This document shows, piece after piece, positions 1 through 12,142 of a stretch of DNA of 64,000 nt. The stretch spans positions 310,001 to 374,000 of the forward strand of contig OY720344.1 in assembly GCA_963082975.1 (NCBI GenBank). Reading direction: 5' to 3'. A program made the position numbers and the translations under genes. Numbering within the stretch: the first letter of the stretch is position 1; each line of letters begins with the position of its first letter. Under the pieces are notes generated by a model. The model ran no database searches. It was not told the DNA's origin and saw nothing but the letters and a program-made list of their open reading frames with translations. Source of the stretch: Labia minor. Taxonomy: Eukaryota > Arthropoda > Insecta > Dermaptera > Spongiphoridae.

Positions 1-335
1 AAGAAAGAAATAAACATATTTAACGTTCCGTTGTTTGTTTGGGTTTCTCTGGGTATTTCGTATTACTGTTCGTATACTTGTTGTGGTCATTTCCTTAGAA
101 AAAACTTATCTATCTATCTATTTTAGTGGCGTTAAGGAACCTGAAAGTCTTGGTTATATTTGAACTCTTCAACTCATAAAATGTCAAGTTACGCAAAGTT
201 TTTTCCAATTCTAAGACAAAAACCATTTTTTTTATATAAAGATTTAATAGATTATTTATATTTATTCCCACTATAATTACACTAATATGTTTAAGTTAAA
301 AATTAAAATATAATTTAGAAAAATCTTAAATATAC

Positions 336-3300
336 CTGTTGTGGTGGTATACGTTGCATTCGTGCGGCTGGTGTCCCAGGACGAGGAAAAAATTGATTTA
401 TAAATAAACTCGGAAATTTATATTTTGCACATAATTTTAATGTATCAGAAAAATCTTCATCAGTTTCTGTTGGAAATCCACAAATGATATCTGTAGCAAT
501 TGTCAAACCAGGAACTCTTTAAAAAAAAATAATTTTTTTAACTATATATTATTTTAATAAAAAATATTAATATATTTATTAAATTACAGTGCACGTAATG
601 TTTCAACGACTTTTTCAAAATCGGCACATGTATATTCACGTTTCATATCCATTAGAACATTATCACTACCGGATTGTACAGGAACATGTAAAAAACTATA
701 AACACGAGGATGAGAAAGAATTTCTGCCATTTCCTATAATAAAGAAAAATATAATTTAAATACTTAATATACTATTAATAATGATAACAAAATATTGGGT
801 AACAGTAGTGTTGAAATTTAGTGAATGTCTCAAATGATAAGAATTTTGACGACATTTAAAAATTCAATCAAAAATCATTTAAAAATAGAAGAAAACTTAA
901 TAAAAAAAAGACATAATAATTAAAAGATTTCACTCTATTTTTATATTAAATGAATATATTGTTTTAACCAGGTCTAGGGTATGAAGTGAGCAAAAAAAAA
1001 TATATTTAGGGCACATTTGCTGTCAACTAGCCTTAAATTTTTCGATGGTAAGGGAGGTATTGTTTTCATTGTGTTTAGTTAGGATGACAGCTGTGAAACA
1101 TATTTAATATACATGAACCCACACAATATCATTTTTTATCATTATCAAAGTCTTAGATTAATCCGAGACATCCATCAACATCGACTGAAAAACCAGTCAA
1201 AAGGCAATTCTCTGTGTTTGGTGGGACCAGAAAGTCAATAAGTCCGTGATTTTCGAGTTTCCGGTCTCTTAAATGAAATGTTAACATTGCTCCTGTCAGC
1301 TGGCAACTGACTATCAGCTGACTCTTGTCGAAATTTGAACTAGCTGGGTCTTTCAGTTTTTGTTTGACATCCATTAATAGCAGACTATCTCGTAATTTGA
1401 GAAGAAAATTGAAAAAAGTGAATTTCCATGAAAATCCATGAATTGCTCCCTCATTCTCCGGATTAAGCCCCGAGTGACTATTTCTTGTTTCCAAACATGA
1501 AGAAATGGCTCAGCGGATAGAGATTGGACTCCAACGAAACAAATACCTATCATCTTATATTTTGGAAGTGATAAAAAAAATTGGAGTAAAATTTTGTACG
1601 AAGTATATAGATTGAAAAAAAAAAATAAAAAAAAAATTTTTACTTTCCCATTCAAAATTAGTGTGTGTTTCATTTTAACAAAAAAACCCTCACTTGATAT
1701 CACTTGGTAGACCTAGTACATGGATTTACTTCTTACTTTATTCCTAGAAAAATATCAATCTAATTTAATTAGTAAATTTAAAATTTAGTTACCTCTAAAT
1801 GTTCAAGAATATATGGTGGATTAGTCATCCCAACACGCATCATACATCCTTCAGGTATAACTGTAATCAGAGAACGTAACAAGGCAGGTAAATTTGTACC
1901 AATATCTCTGCCGTAGGCGCCTGTATCTTCACTTGTCAACCAAAGTTCAACGACACCCTCAGAAAAAGCCTGTTCAGCACGTGACACAATATCCTCTAAC
2001 AAAAAAAACAAAAAAATAATCCTTCATATTTATAATAATAATAAATAATATTAATTTTTAGTACCTGGTGGATAACTTCCTAAATCTCCACGAGCATGTT
2101 TAGTTTTGCAATAAGTACATTGATTAAGACATCCTGTATTAATTGGTATTATTTCAATTAATGGATTACGACGAACTTTTGGCAATTCCAATTTCGCACC
2201 ACCAATTTTCTTGCCATTTTGTTTTTTCTGGCCTAATAAACGAACAGTATTACCTAAAAAAGAAAAGAAAAAATGTTATCTTTGTGAAATATGAGCATTA
2301 ATATATAAGAAGTTACTTTTATATTGTATTGTAATTGATATAATAATTAAATATGCTTGTTTAAAAGAGTTGTGCAAGATAAGTATAAGATATTTGGGTC
2401 CTTGTGTATATCAATTCAATTTTCTTAATTTTTTCAAGAATATTATAAAATCAACATAATTTGGAATAAATTGGTTATTTTCCAATTTGAAAAATATAAT
2501 TGGAGGTAATCTCGAAAAAACAATTTTATATCTTGATCAATAGGAGGTTAAGTAAAAATTGCATAGCCTAAAGAAAATTTGGGAAGGTAAAATATTAAGA
2601 CCGATTTAAAGCTAGGAAATAACTATTATTTTTACCTTTAAGTGTTTCTTCAACTACTTCAAGAACTCGATCAATTTGTTGTACACCAACGATACTTAGA
2701 CCATGTAAAAATTCAACTTTAGGTGCTCCCTGAGGAACACATCCAGCTACTACAATATATTTATTCAATTTTTTCGCAGATTCAATTTCGTTTCTGAAAA
2801 AAATAATGCCTTGATAAGACTTAAATAATCATTCTTTCTTAAAATAATTAAACGAAAATAAACATATTCAATAACTAAAAACAAATTAAGAAAAAATATT
2901 TACATCTAAAGATTACTTCAATTTAAGATGTTGGAAAATAATTATTTTAAAGGGAAAAAATTCACACTAAATTTATGTTGTTTAAAATTCATCTTTGAAT
3001 TAGGCACAAATTTGAGGCCTTTTTTATTTATGTCTTGTAATACTCATTAAAACATTATCTTGGAAGATGGATGTATTGAGTATAATAATGATCTTCTATA
3101 TAAGTTAAGTTTAAATTTTCTAGTAGAATTGTCAATACAATTTTGGCCAAGTAAAAAAGAATTTGCTTTTTTTTATATAAAGGTCAACTTTTTCTTTTAT
3201 TTAATTTCGAGAAATTAGAAAAAATTGTTCATCTCTTTAGACTTTAGAGAAATGACTAATTATTGAAAGATCGATGCTTTCGAGTACGATTATGTCATTT

Positions 3301-4517
3301 AGAATTATTAGTTAGTTTATTTCTCCGATTATAATATTTAACTATATTTTGGCTTAATCGTATATTTTAACTTATAAAATGTGTATATGTTTGCTGAATT
3401 AAAATTGATTAGAAATCATTCAGTAAATTTTTTAAACCTTAAGCCAAATTTATATGAAGAAGATAAAAATGAAATTCTTATTTATTTATTTTTAATTCTG
3501 ATATGTAATAAATTATTAAGAATTATAATAAAAATATTTATTTTTTAATTGTTTATTCTTAAAAATTTCAAGAAGAATTATTGGAGGCTCCGAACCCTTT
3601 CAAATATACATATGTGCCAAACAGAAGCCAAAGCGATTAACAACTCCACAAATCCATTAATCATTGATTACAGAAAAATGTATATTGCACATTGCATTAT
3701 TAAAATTATCAAGTTCATTATTCACTTCATATGTTGCAGATTACATTACATTACTAACAAAATTTTAAAAATTGGAGTTAATCGGTTTCGGTTTGGCTTC
3801 AGAGTGGCACATTTGTATATGTATATGTAATTATATATGTAGATATATCCGATGTATATATATTAAAAATCAAAATGATAATGAATATAAAAATATAATT
3901 TTTTTTATTATTATAAATAATAAATTAAACCTTTATTCTTTTTAATTGTAGTAATTAGTTTGTTACCTAAAATGATCTTCAGCTGGATTTTTCACTGTAC
4001 AACTATTCAAAAGCCAAAGATGAGCTTCTTCTTTAATATCTAAATAATAAAATAATAGATATTCGTTAATAATTTATATAATTTTATTTTACTTCTGGTA
4101 ATTTTAAATTAATCATAATATTAAGTAGTCTTGTGAATCAAAAAAATAAAATCGATTACTTATCATTTTTATATATAATTTATAAAATACCAATTTTTTA
4201 CCAGTCAAACGATATCCATAAGATGCCAGTTGTCCTGCCATATATTCGCTATCAGAACTATTATGTGCACAACCCCAAGTTTTAATATAAATTGTTTGTG
4301 TTCCTGGTATAATACTATCTTGATCATATGTTAATAAAATGTCATCATCTTCAGTTATATTATTTCCATTTAATTTATAATTATTTTTATTAAATCCTTT
4401 TTTCCTTACACGATATACAACTGAATTCTTATTTTTATATCTCTCTTTAGGTGTAATATCATTCGAAGTAATTATATCTTCAATATCATTTACCATTTCA
4501 TCCCACGATGAAGGCAT
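336..4517 (-). CDS. CDKAL1: CDKAL1-like threonylcarbamoyladenosine tRNA methylthiotransferase (5' seven coding exons, partial)
   Basis: Coding exons, in order of translation, are 4517-4202, 4039-3967, 2793-2636, 2253-2065, 1995-1793, 733-588 and 516-336. All have GT-AG borders and compatible phases, giving 422 residues before the left edge. The family enzyme is a radical-SAM methylthiotransferase that turns t6A37 into ms2t6A37 in tRNA-Lys(UUU). Visible signatures are the N-terminal MTTase cysteines C83 ([10 protein letters not shown]), C119 ([10 protein letters not shown]) and C148 (VAGCVPQ), the radical-SAM cluster C224-x3-C228-x2-C231 ([10 protein letters not shown]), and the blocks [33 protein letters not shown] and [13 protein letters not shown]. 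The start is the ATG at 4517; an in-frame TTG three codons upstream is not a plausible eukaryotic start. The TRAM domain and C-terminal membrane tail expected in a roughly 580-residue animal CDKAL1 lie outside the window. Introns are very AT-rich. The 1059-nt intron between exons 5 and 6 carries inserted sequence. Confidence 0.95.
960..1735. repeat. Inserted, less AT-rich sequence inside CDKAL1-like intron
   Basis: This block sits in the intron between exons 5 and 6 and is clearly richer in G+C than the flanking intron. On the minus strand it holds a 113-codon open frame (1494-1153) that I do not recognise. Bases 1044-1062 match the start of the HINE family found elsewhere in the window (GTAAGGGAGGTATTGTTTTC). 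At 1506-1521 TGGCTCAGCGGATAGA resembles a tRNA A box, but no B box follows at the right distance. The likeliest reading is an old transposon insertion; an unannotated exon is less likely. Confidence 0.4.
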
Positions 4518-4760
4518 CTGTATCAAATGTTCTCATAGAAAAATCAAATAAAATAATAATAATTAGCGATTTAAATTACCTTTATTTACGTGGTTTGATT
4601 GTTTAGTTATATATTTATATTTTAAAATTAATATAACTTTATCAAACAAAATAATGATTAAAAATAAGGTTAGGCAAACTTGTACTACGTGTTAGTTGGT
4701 GTTAGTTTATTTTATATACAGATGGCGTTGTGTCGTTTCTACTGGGAAATATAAATTAAG
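4518..4760 (-). promoter_or_regulatory. Upstream region of CDKAL1-like gene
   Basis: Sequence 5' of the CDKAL1-like start codon, with no repeat I recognise. It should contain the 5' UTR and promoter, but I see no convincing TATA or initiator element in this AT-rich stretch. Confidence 0.3.
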
Positions 4761-4963
4761 AAAATATAATATACATATAACACATATAAGTATGTGTTAT
4801 TTAATTATTTTTATAATTCCATTGACATAATATACTTTTTAAATTATTTATTCTCCAAATATTTTAAATTGAAGTTGCAAAATTACAATCTTATTAAATG
4901 AATATCATAAATTTAATTAAAAATATATTCTACTCTTAATCTATCTATCTATCTATCTATCTA

Positions 4964-5235
4964 TCTATATATATATATAAAAGGCAATGTCTGTCTGTTG
5001 GGTTGTCTGTCTGTCTCTTATAGACTCAAAAACTACCCCTCCGATTACGGTGAAACTTTCAGGGATTGTTGTGGGGATACCAAGGAAGGTTTTAGTGTAG
5101 TTAAATCCAAAATTAATTTATCCAAAATTAATTTAATTAGTAATATATTGCTAAAAGTCTGTAGTGTCACAAAACTATCGACAGATGGCGCTACATATAA
5201 TTTTCAAAATTCAAATATTTTAAATTTTTTTTAAA
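4964..5235 (+). mobile_element. Helitron-type 5' end with (GTCY)n tract
   Basis: Starts TCTATATATATATATAAAAG, the 5' TC end shared with the Helitrons at 47116 and 24905. It is followed by TGTCTGTC-type repeats, then 'ccgattacggtgaaacttt', a variant of the motif that follows the GTCY tract in the other copies. It is preceded by an (ATCT)n microsatellite at 4938-4968. No 3' end lies directly downstream. The next compatible one is at 6639, so 4964-6639 could be one Helitron with later rearrangements (inference). Confidence 0.55.
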
Positions 5236-5676
5236 CTTAATATTTCTAACTTTGTATTACAATACAATAATGAGACGGAATTGTTGTGTGTTAAATTAGA
5301 TTTTATAAATTGAAAACCATTAGTTATACTCTTAAGTTATTTAGTTTTATTGATCACATATCTGGAAAAAATCATCTTCATTAGTTGTTTTTAATTTAAA
5401 TGTATATATGTGACGTCACAGTTACCTCCTTTTAGATATATATCTATCCTTAAAATAAAATTAAAAATATTTATATTATATTCATATATATGTAAAATAA
5501 TAATTATATTATTTTAATATTCCTATAAGTTGGTATCACAATTTATTATTATTATGAATTATTTATAAGTAATTACTATTATTAATTGGTATTAATAAAT
5601 AAATAATATTAATTATATTAACTTAATATTTCTAACTTTGTATTACAATAATGAGACGGAATTGTTGTGTGTTAAA
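5234..5676 (+). repeat. 60-bp direct repeats flanking AT-rich segment
   Basis: The segment beginning AACTTAATATTTCTAACTTT and ending GTTGTGTGTTAAA occurs at about 5234-5294 and again at 5620-5676 in the same orientation, differing mainly by one five-base indel. Between them, 5330-5430 is a fragment of the element family at 21796-23525, containing the GATCACAT..CTGG motif and a TGACGTCA palindrome. 5677-6160 is plain AT-rich sequence in which I see nothing else. Confidence 0.6.
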
Positions 5677-6159
5677 GAATTGTTAACTATAAAAACCAAT
5701 TTGTTTTTAGATAAGAATATATTATTCTATTTATTGTAATTATTTAAAAATTTTTTTTAGCAAACAAATCTGTCTATAGTCCATTTGATTAAACCTACCA
5801 TCTTATATATAGATTGTGGTGTATAAGATATTAGGGGTGAGGTATTTTATAAGAAAAATTGGGTTAAAAATAAGTTTAATTAATTGGTAGCACTCTGGAT
5901 TGAATTTAGAATAATTAAAAGGGTTATTGAAACCGCGTAGGTTGATTAGGGAATGACAAGATTGAATAGGTTCAATTAAAAAATGCTTATATAAAATTAT
6001 AACTAAAAATGATTTATTTAATAAAACTGTAAGAATTTAAATTAAAATAGATAACTCAAGAAATTAAGATGAAATAGAATAATTGAAAGGTACCGTAAAA
6101 ATAGAAATATAAATTAAAAGAACTTTAATTTATATTTTAGCAAATGCAATTTATAATTA

Positions 6160-6360
6160 ATTATTAATTACCAATTGTCGACCACAGTTGGTATATTGTG
6201 TAGTTAAGGAATTGAGAATTCAAAATATGTCGAAGCCAATCATCCCCTCCTCTGCCACTTGGCAAAATTGTCCACCCCTCTCTCTCTATTGGGGAAACGA
6301 AGAGGCATATCTCTGGGTTTTTCCCTGCGTTTTTTTTTAAAAACAATTATTTTTAGAAAG
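6160..6360. other. Moderately GC-rich unassigned stretch
   Basis: This stretch contains a 60-codon minus-strand frame (6346-6164) with no recognisable domain and no family-wide repeat. I see no support for calling a gene. Confidence 0.2.
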
Positions 6361-6439
6361 TCTTTGCCATGTGCTCAGTATCATAATACATCCAATATAT
6401 AAGCATAAAAAACAAGCATTTTTATATTTATACTAGGAA

Positions 6440-6639
6440 AATTTGTTGTTGATTAAATTAAAATATATTTTCCAAGAAAACAAATATATGTCTTATCTAC
6501 TTATACTGATTGAAACAAAATGGATGAAAACCTTTTACATACAGACTTTCAACCAAATACTATGTATCACACGGGGGTACAGGGGGCGGAGCCCCCGTCT
6601 AGGTGTGAAGAGCGCCTGGAAGGCGCTCTGATCAGCTAG
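6440..6639 (+). mobile_element. Helitron 3' end (CTAG family)
   Basis: Holds the conserved 3' module of the family: ATTGAAACAAAATGGATGAA, then TACAGGGGGCGGAGCCCCC (hairpin), then AGAGCGCC..GGCGCTCT (hairpin), then GATCAGCTAG followed by host T at 6640. A hairpin shortly before CTRR, with a T after it, is the textbook Helitron terminus. Confidence 0.8.
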
Positions 6640-6795
6640 TTATTATCTAAAATAAATAAAAAGAACTGGTAATTATATATAGAACAGTCACTTCATCATG
6701 GATTTGGATAAAACTTTACCAGTGGGTTCCTTTTTTAATTCCAAATAAACTTTTTTATGCAATTTTTGACGGTCGCTTCTAGTTTATGAGATAAA
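6640..6795. other. Spacer between two inverted Helitron 3' ends, with a short dispersed repeat
   Basis: Bases 6675-6745 ('agaacagtcacttcatc' through 'ccagtgggttcctttttt') recur inverted at about 10455-10530, so this is another dispersed repeat. The two flanking Helitron tails point at each other. Confidence 0.5.
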
Positions 6796-7740
6796 CTAGC
6801 TGCTCAGAGCTCCTTCGTCGCTCTTCACATCTAGACGGGGGCTCCGCCCCCTGTACCCCCGAGTGGTACATAGTATTTGGTTGAAAGTAGTAAAAGGTTT
6901 TCATCCATTTTGTTTCAATCAATGTATAACATAAAACATTCATTTCTTATTGTGTGATTATTTAAAATATATTTTAATTTAATCAGTAAATTAATTATAT
7001 ATATTTTTATTGAATATGTTATATCTATCTACTCGAAAGTTCTTGGCAGCTACAACCACATTTCTCCAAGTGTCCTTCTCCTGAGCCTCTGTTCCATCTT
7101 TCTTACGTCATTCCCTGGTGTCCTCATCTTTGGCCCATAAATGCTGGGAAGAATCCTATTCTCAAATACTCTGAATCCTCTCATCTCCTAAGATCATAGA
7201 CCATGTCTCACACCCATATAATACAACAGACAAAATAATTGTTTTATATATTTTAATTTTCATTCCCTTTTATAATAATTTTGATGAGATAAGCCTCTTT
7301 ACTGCATGATAACAGGCGTTTCCCGATTGCAACTTCGATTTAAATTCTTCTCAAATATTATTATTCTTCGTGATTACATTCAATTTTTCTACATATTCAA
7401 ATTCTACATTTTGTATGTTAATACTGCTCCTGTTTGTTTCTAAATATATTTATTTATCATTATTAATTTCAAACCTCATCTCTTTTCCTACCTAGATTAA
7501 TTTTTCCTCGCTATCTGTAATTGCAATTGCCGAATCTCCTATTATATTTAAGTCGTCTGTGGGTCACCTAATATTTTACAATTGATTTCCGCATCTCACT
7601 CTTTCTTTACTACCTTCAAGATAAATTTTAAGATCAAAATTTGAAAAAGTTTATCCGGATCTATTGAGTCATGCGTAGGTTTTACTAAAGTCTACAAATA
7701 ATTAGTGAACAGAGATATTGAATTCGGGTTTTTTTTAATA
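6796..7740 (-). mobile_element. Helitron carrying captured LINE reverse-transcriptase fragment
   Basis: Read on the minus strand, a non-LTR reverse transcriptase remnant (frames resembling VDFSKTY, then IIGDSAIAI, then FRVFENRILPSIYGPK) runs from about 7740 to 7020. It passes into the AT-rich tail and the two GC hairpins and ends with CTAG at 6799-6796, followed by host T. Many stops and frameshifts make it a pseudogene. The arrangement is the same as at 12347-13274, 19458-20352 and 47116-48513. Confidence 0.75.
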
Positions 7741-8084
7741 TCTGTCATAATGAAAATATCTTAATTAATGTTGATCGATTTGGCATGAACCCGCAATGAT
7801 ATCGTCTAATATTTTCTCCGCCTATAGTTATAAGTATTGTATATGTTATAATAGAGTATAATATTTCTTGATCATTTCATTTCGATATTTTAATTTTTAT
7901 TGATTTTTATTGAATATTTTGAGAAAATGCAAAGTTAGAGACTTGAGACAATTTATAAAAATTAACGGTATAAAAGTATTGATAAAACTAAAGATAAATT
8001 AACAATATATACATTCATTAATAGTATTAATTTAAATTAATGGATTTATTTGATTTTTTATTATTAAGTTCATTTATTAATTTT
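7741..8084. other. AT-rich spacer
   Basis: No gene and no dispersed repeat recognised. Confidence 0.3.
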
Positions 8085-8708
8085 TACCGACCGACGATAG
8101 TAAGGGAGGTATTGTTTTCACACCAAATTTCACATGTGGAGATTTTTACATATCTCCACGAATCATGCATTTTCTTAACAGAAAAAAGTATTTTTAGCAT
8201 GATGTCTGTCCGTCCGTCCGTCCGTATAGATGTGTACAGCCTGAAGGCTGAACGGATTTTGATGAAATTTGGTATATTTACTTAATGCATCAGTGGGATG
8301 AATTGATCAACTTTTGGTGCAAATCCGGAAATCGGAAGTGGTAGTATTAGCGATCGACGATAATAAGGGAAGGGTTATTTTCACACAAAATTTCACATGA
8401 GGAGATTTTTTTATATATCACCACGAATCATGCACTTTGTATTGGTTTTATCCTCGGGAAAATCATATTTATTAGTTTTTTCTTGATTTAAAATTATATG
8501 ACGTCATCCAGCCATTCATGTCGTCACAGCCTCGTCTTGCATATATATTATAAATAAAATAAAATTAAAAATATTTATGTTATATTCATATCTGTTTTTT
8601 ATTACATTAATAGATATATTAAAATTATTTGAAATTGTTTCTGTAGCTGGAAATTAATTTATTTCAAACCGTCGGTCGGTTCGGACCTGGCCACAGGTCA
8701 ACTTATTT
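8085..8708 (+). mobile_element. HINE/DINE-1-like element, full length (family A)
   Basis: Bounded by exact 11-bp inverted repeats ACCGACCGACG (8086-8096) and CGTCGGTCGGT (8670-8680). Next comes a palindrome ACCTGGCCACAGGT (8685-8698) and the end CAACTTATTT. A (GTCY)n tract lies at 8204-8224. Subterminal inverted repeats, a GTCY core and a 3' hairpin are the hallmarks of Helentron-derived HINE/DINE-1 elements. An internal direct repeat (CACCAAATTTCACATG plus GGAGATTTTT) occurs near 8120 and 8375, and the first copy folds as GTGGAGAT..ATCTCCAC. There is no coding capacity. Confidence 0.85.
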
Positions 8709-8892
8709 TAGATCATAGTTAATTCCCTCCCTTAAAATAAAAGAAGTATTCAAGTATAGAAAGAATAAATACAAAATAATTTAAGTTAAATATGATTTAA
8801 ATATTTTATTATATTAATTAAAATGAGAACTTTTAGAATAAATTATTTAATTGAAATGATATTTGAATATTAGAATTTAAAATAAAAAGTTA

Positions 8893-9285
8893 AATATTAT
8901 AATAATTCTTTGATTGCTAGTTATATACATTGTGTAAAATGAGTCCGCCAGTCAGTGGGCCACGCCTGGCTCTTGAATGAACAACACGGTAACTATATAT
9001 ACTTTAAAAAATTAAATTCTGCGGTTATTGATTAGAATTAGATATTAATAAAATCTATAGCCTATGTTACCATAGAGATATATAAGAATATTGTGATGTA
9101 ATTTCATAGAAATCGTTTCTTATTTTTTGATGTTCATAATTCTAAATTACCGGTAAAGTGTCGGTTAAGTAGGAAATTTCTTTTTTGTTTGTTTCTATGA
9201 CAGCAAAAAAGTAAACAAATTACATACATACATACATACATACAAACAGTCTCCTTTATATATATAGATAAAGATTTTTTAAGTT
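8893..9285 (-). mobile_element. Helitron 5' module with no 3' end (family C)
   Basis: Minus-strand copy of the sequence that begins the Helitron at 47116. Shared parts are the 5' end TCTATATATATAAAGGAG (near 9270), a degenerate (GTCY/ATGT)n tract at 9222-9245, the motif ATAGGCTAT.., and the near-palindromic GCCAGGCGTGGCCCACTGAC region near 8945-8975. Confidence 0.65.
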
Positions 9286-9336
9286 TGACAGATTAGCTGG
9301 TTATGAAGCTCGAAATGTGCCATTAAGTAAGGTGAG

Positions 9337-10304
9337 TAAGGTGACCAACTACATATGCTCATTTACTGAGTTTTGTACTCTTTTTTCGCAAACTGTACTC
9401 TTTTCAAATTCTGTACTCTGAAAGTACTCATTTGTATTTCTAAAACATTTTATCAAATGCCATCAATATAGCATCAAGTTCAATGTCAAGTGTTGTGGAA
9501 GTAATTATTACAAATATATATTTATATTTCAATCGGTTTACAAGTTAGCAAGTTTGCAAGAATTTTGTGAAGAGAGGCTGGTGTTCAATACAAAAAACTG
9601 CTTGGTTTTTCCAAAGTCAGATGGCTTGCTTTTACTCCAGCATTAGAACGCGTTTTGCAGTTAGTTGATCCACTACGTTCAAATTTTTTAAGCTTTGACA
9701 AATGCCCTACAATTTTGAAGAAATTCTTTCAAAACGATATGTCAGAACCTATCCTTTATTTTATTGTTTCATAAAATTACTCTAGAAATTGAATTAGATT
9801 AAATTTCAGTAGCAGAAGTTTGTATTATATTAAACGATTTCTTACTGCAATATAAATCAAGATTTAATGATGGACCACTAATTCTAAAGAATGAACTGAC
9901 CGTTTTAAAAGATTCCAATCCTTGAATTAAAAAATTAATTTTTAAAAGAAGTTAAAAATTTTTATAAAATTTGGTATGAATATATCGAAGAATGGATAGT
10001 GAACTTTAGAGTATTAAATTGTTTCAAATGGACCCTTCTAAATAGTAAAATTGAATGGAAAGAAGTTTCTTCAGTAGTCGAAGTAAAAGATATTGTAATT
10101 AATGACAATTTTCTCTTTGAAGAAATGGAACGATGAGAATATAGAACTTGACAAAACATGGGTAGAAATCCACCCCGAAGAAAAATATGTTCTTTTAAAA
10201 AAAAGAAAAATAAAGCTTTTATTGTTTTTAGTTCTTTTTTTTACCTATTAAAAAAATGTTTGCAAAGTGTACTCTTTTTGAACAAAAAATAATTGGTCAC
10301 CTTA
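9337..10304 (+). mobile_element. hAT transposon remnant with 12-bp inverted ends
   Basis: Ends TAAGGTGACCAA (9337-9348) and TTGGTCACCTTA (10293-10304) are perfect inverted repeats. Between them, frames interrupted by stops read SKVRWLAFTPALERVLQLVD, then FDKCPTILKKFFQNDMSEP, then ENIELDKTWVEIHPEEKYVL. This pattern (RWL..P...R.LQL...L..YF) is that of hAT/ZBED-type transposases. The catalytic core is not intact. I could not fix an 8-bp target duplication. A 65-codon minus-strand frame at 9962-10159 is a shadow of it. Confidence 0.7.
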
Positions 10305-10371
10305 CATTAATTAATGTTTTATTGACTAATTCAGTAATTATTCACTTATTTATTAATTTTCTGTTTTTATA

Positions 10372-10441
10372 AGTTCGGTTTGGATATAGAGAAATTATTT
10401 AATTAATTGATTTTTTAATTTTCATAAATCCAAACCGAACT
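10372..10441. repeat. 14-bp perfect inverted repeat
   Basis: AGTTCGGTTTGGAT (10372-10385) and ATCCAAACCGAACT (10428-10441) are exact reverse complements with a 42-bp AT-rich loop. They could be the ends of a miniature element or a hairpin. The next 75 bases are the inverted copy of the short repeat near 6675-6745. Confidence 0.65.
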
Positions 10442-10808
10442 AGCTAAATAGATGAAGGGAATTAAAAAAGGAACCCACTGGTCAAGTTTTATCCAAATCC
10501 ACGATGAAGTGACTGTTCTATATATAATTAACTTATATTCTAGCATTTTTATTATCTCGCTAGAGATAGTATTGCAATCATGAAAATTTTCGATTTTTTG
10601 ACGTTTTGAAGGTTCCTGAGTCATTTTCAATAATTAATTTTAATTTATAAATTTAATTTAAATATAATATATGTAATATAGTAAAAAAAGATTGCTTAAA
10701 GGAAAACGTTCTTTTTCCATTTAATGTAAATGTAATAGACAAAATATCAAAATATACTTTTGTATAATTTTAAATGTCTCATAATATATTTTATTTTTAT
10801 ATATTATA

Positions 10809-11020
10809 CTAGCTGCTCAGACCGCCTTCGGCGCTCTGCCACCTGTACATCCGAAGTAATACATAGTATTTGGTTGAAAGTCTGTATTTTTCAAAGGTTT
10901 TCATCCATTTTGTTTCAAACGGGATATTCCAAAAAACATTAATTTCTTTTTGTGTTCTTGTTTAAAATATATTTTAATTTAATCAATAAATTAATTATAT
11001 ATTATCCTTTGTGATTACAG
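10809..11020 (-). mobile_element. Helitron 3' end (CTAG family), degenerate hairpins
   Basis: Minus-strand 3' module with host T next to CTAG (10812-10809) and the hairpin half GCGCC..GGC partly decayed. The ATTTTGTTTCAA and TTAATCAATAAATTAATT blocks of the family follow. 11021-11665 is AT-rich, with a C12 run at 11209-11220 and no gene. Confidence 0.7.
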
Positions 11021-11665
11021 AACCTAAGTATTTAAATTTAATTTTGAATAATAATATAAATTTTGAGATTTCTAAAAATAAATGTTTTAATTGAATGTTT
11101 TCTTAAATTTCTTTTGTATTATTTTCTTATGTTTCAATTCTTATTGGACACTTGGTCTGCCATTTTGCAAGATGTTTGCCAAAAAAACAAAATGATCATT
11201 CAAAAATTCTCCCCCCCCCCTTCACCCTTCTCTCTCTATATATATACATATATATACAAAATTAAATAAATTTATACTTAGTATTTAACTATTATTTATA
11301 GTGGGAAATTCGTCTTCTTTTGTATAAAATAAAACAATAACATTTTCCCATTCATCTCATTTGCATACAAATTAAAATAACGATAAATTTAAATTCAAGG
11401 TCAAGTTAAAAAAACAAATAAATTTACAAATAATAAATTAATTAATCATAAATTTTAATTTTTTCGAAAATTTGGATTAATTTGAAACATATGATTGCAT
11501 TATAAAAAATATTTATGTTATATATTTTTATTTTTATTTATGGATTTATGTTCATAAAACGAATGAATCCTTATAAATAGCTAACAGAATTTCATATTTA
11601 TTTTAACATGTTTTGAGAAGTGTACCTTGGGCTTATAACCAACTTTCTTTCTCTCTCTCTATAGT

Positions 11666-12142
11666 AAATAAGTTGACCTGTGGCCAGGTTTGAAATAAAT
11701 TAATTTCCAGCTACAGAAACAATTTCAAATAATTTTAATATATCTATTAATGTAATAAAAAACAGATAGGCATATAACATATACATATTTTTAATTTTAT
11801 TTTATTTATAATATATATGTAAGACCAGGCTGTGACGTCATGAATGGCTGGATGACGTCATATAATTTTAAATCAAGAAAAAACTAATAAATATGATTTT
11901 CCCGAGGATAAAACCAATACAAAGTGTATGATTCGTGGTGATATGTAAAAAATCTCCTCATGTGAAATTTGGTGTGAAAATAACCCTTCCCTTCCTATCG
12001 ACGACCGCTAATACTACCACTTCCGGTGCACCAAAAGTTGATCCATTCATCCCACTGATGCATTAAGTAAATATACCAAATTTCATCAAAATCGGTTGAG
12101 CCGTTCAAGCTGTACACATCTATACGGACGGACAGACGGACA
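11666..12142 (-). mobile_element. HINE family A, truncated copy
   Basis: Minus-strand family A from the 3' hairpin (TTGACCTGTGGCCAGG) to the GTCY tract near 12131. It lacks the first ~125 bases of the element and the 3' subterminal inverted repeat. 12143-12346 is unassigned AT-rich sequence. Confidence 0.75.

Noticed and set aside
4518-4526. Starting the CDKAL1-like protein three codons earlier
   Set aside because: The upstream codon is TTG; the ATG at 4517 begins the family-like [15 protein letters not shown].
8204-8224. Regularly spaced GTCY repeats as a CRISPR-like or satellite array
   Set aside because: They are simple tetranucleotides within a dispersed HINE and recur at the same internal position in every copy.
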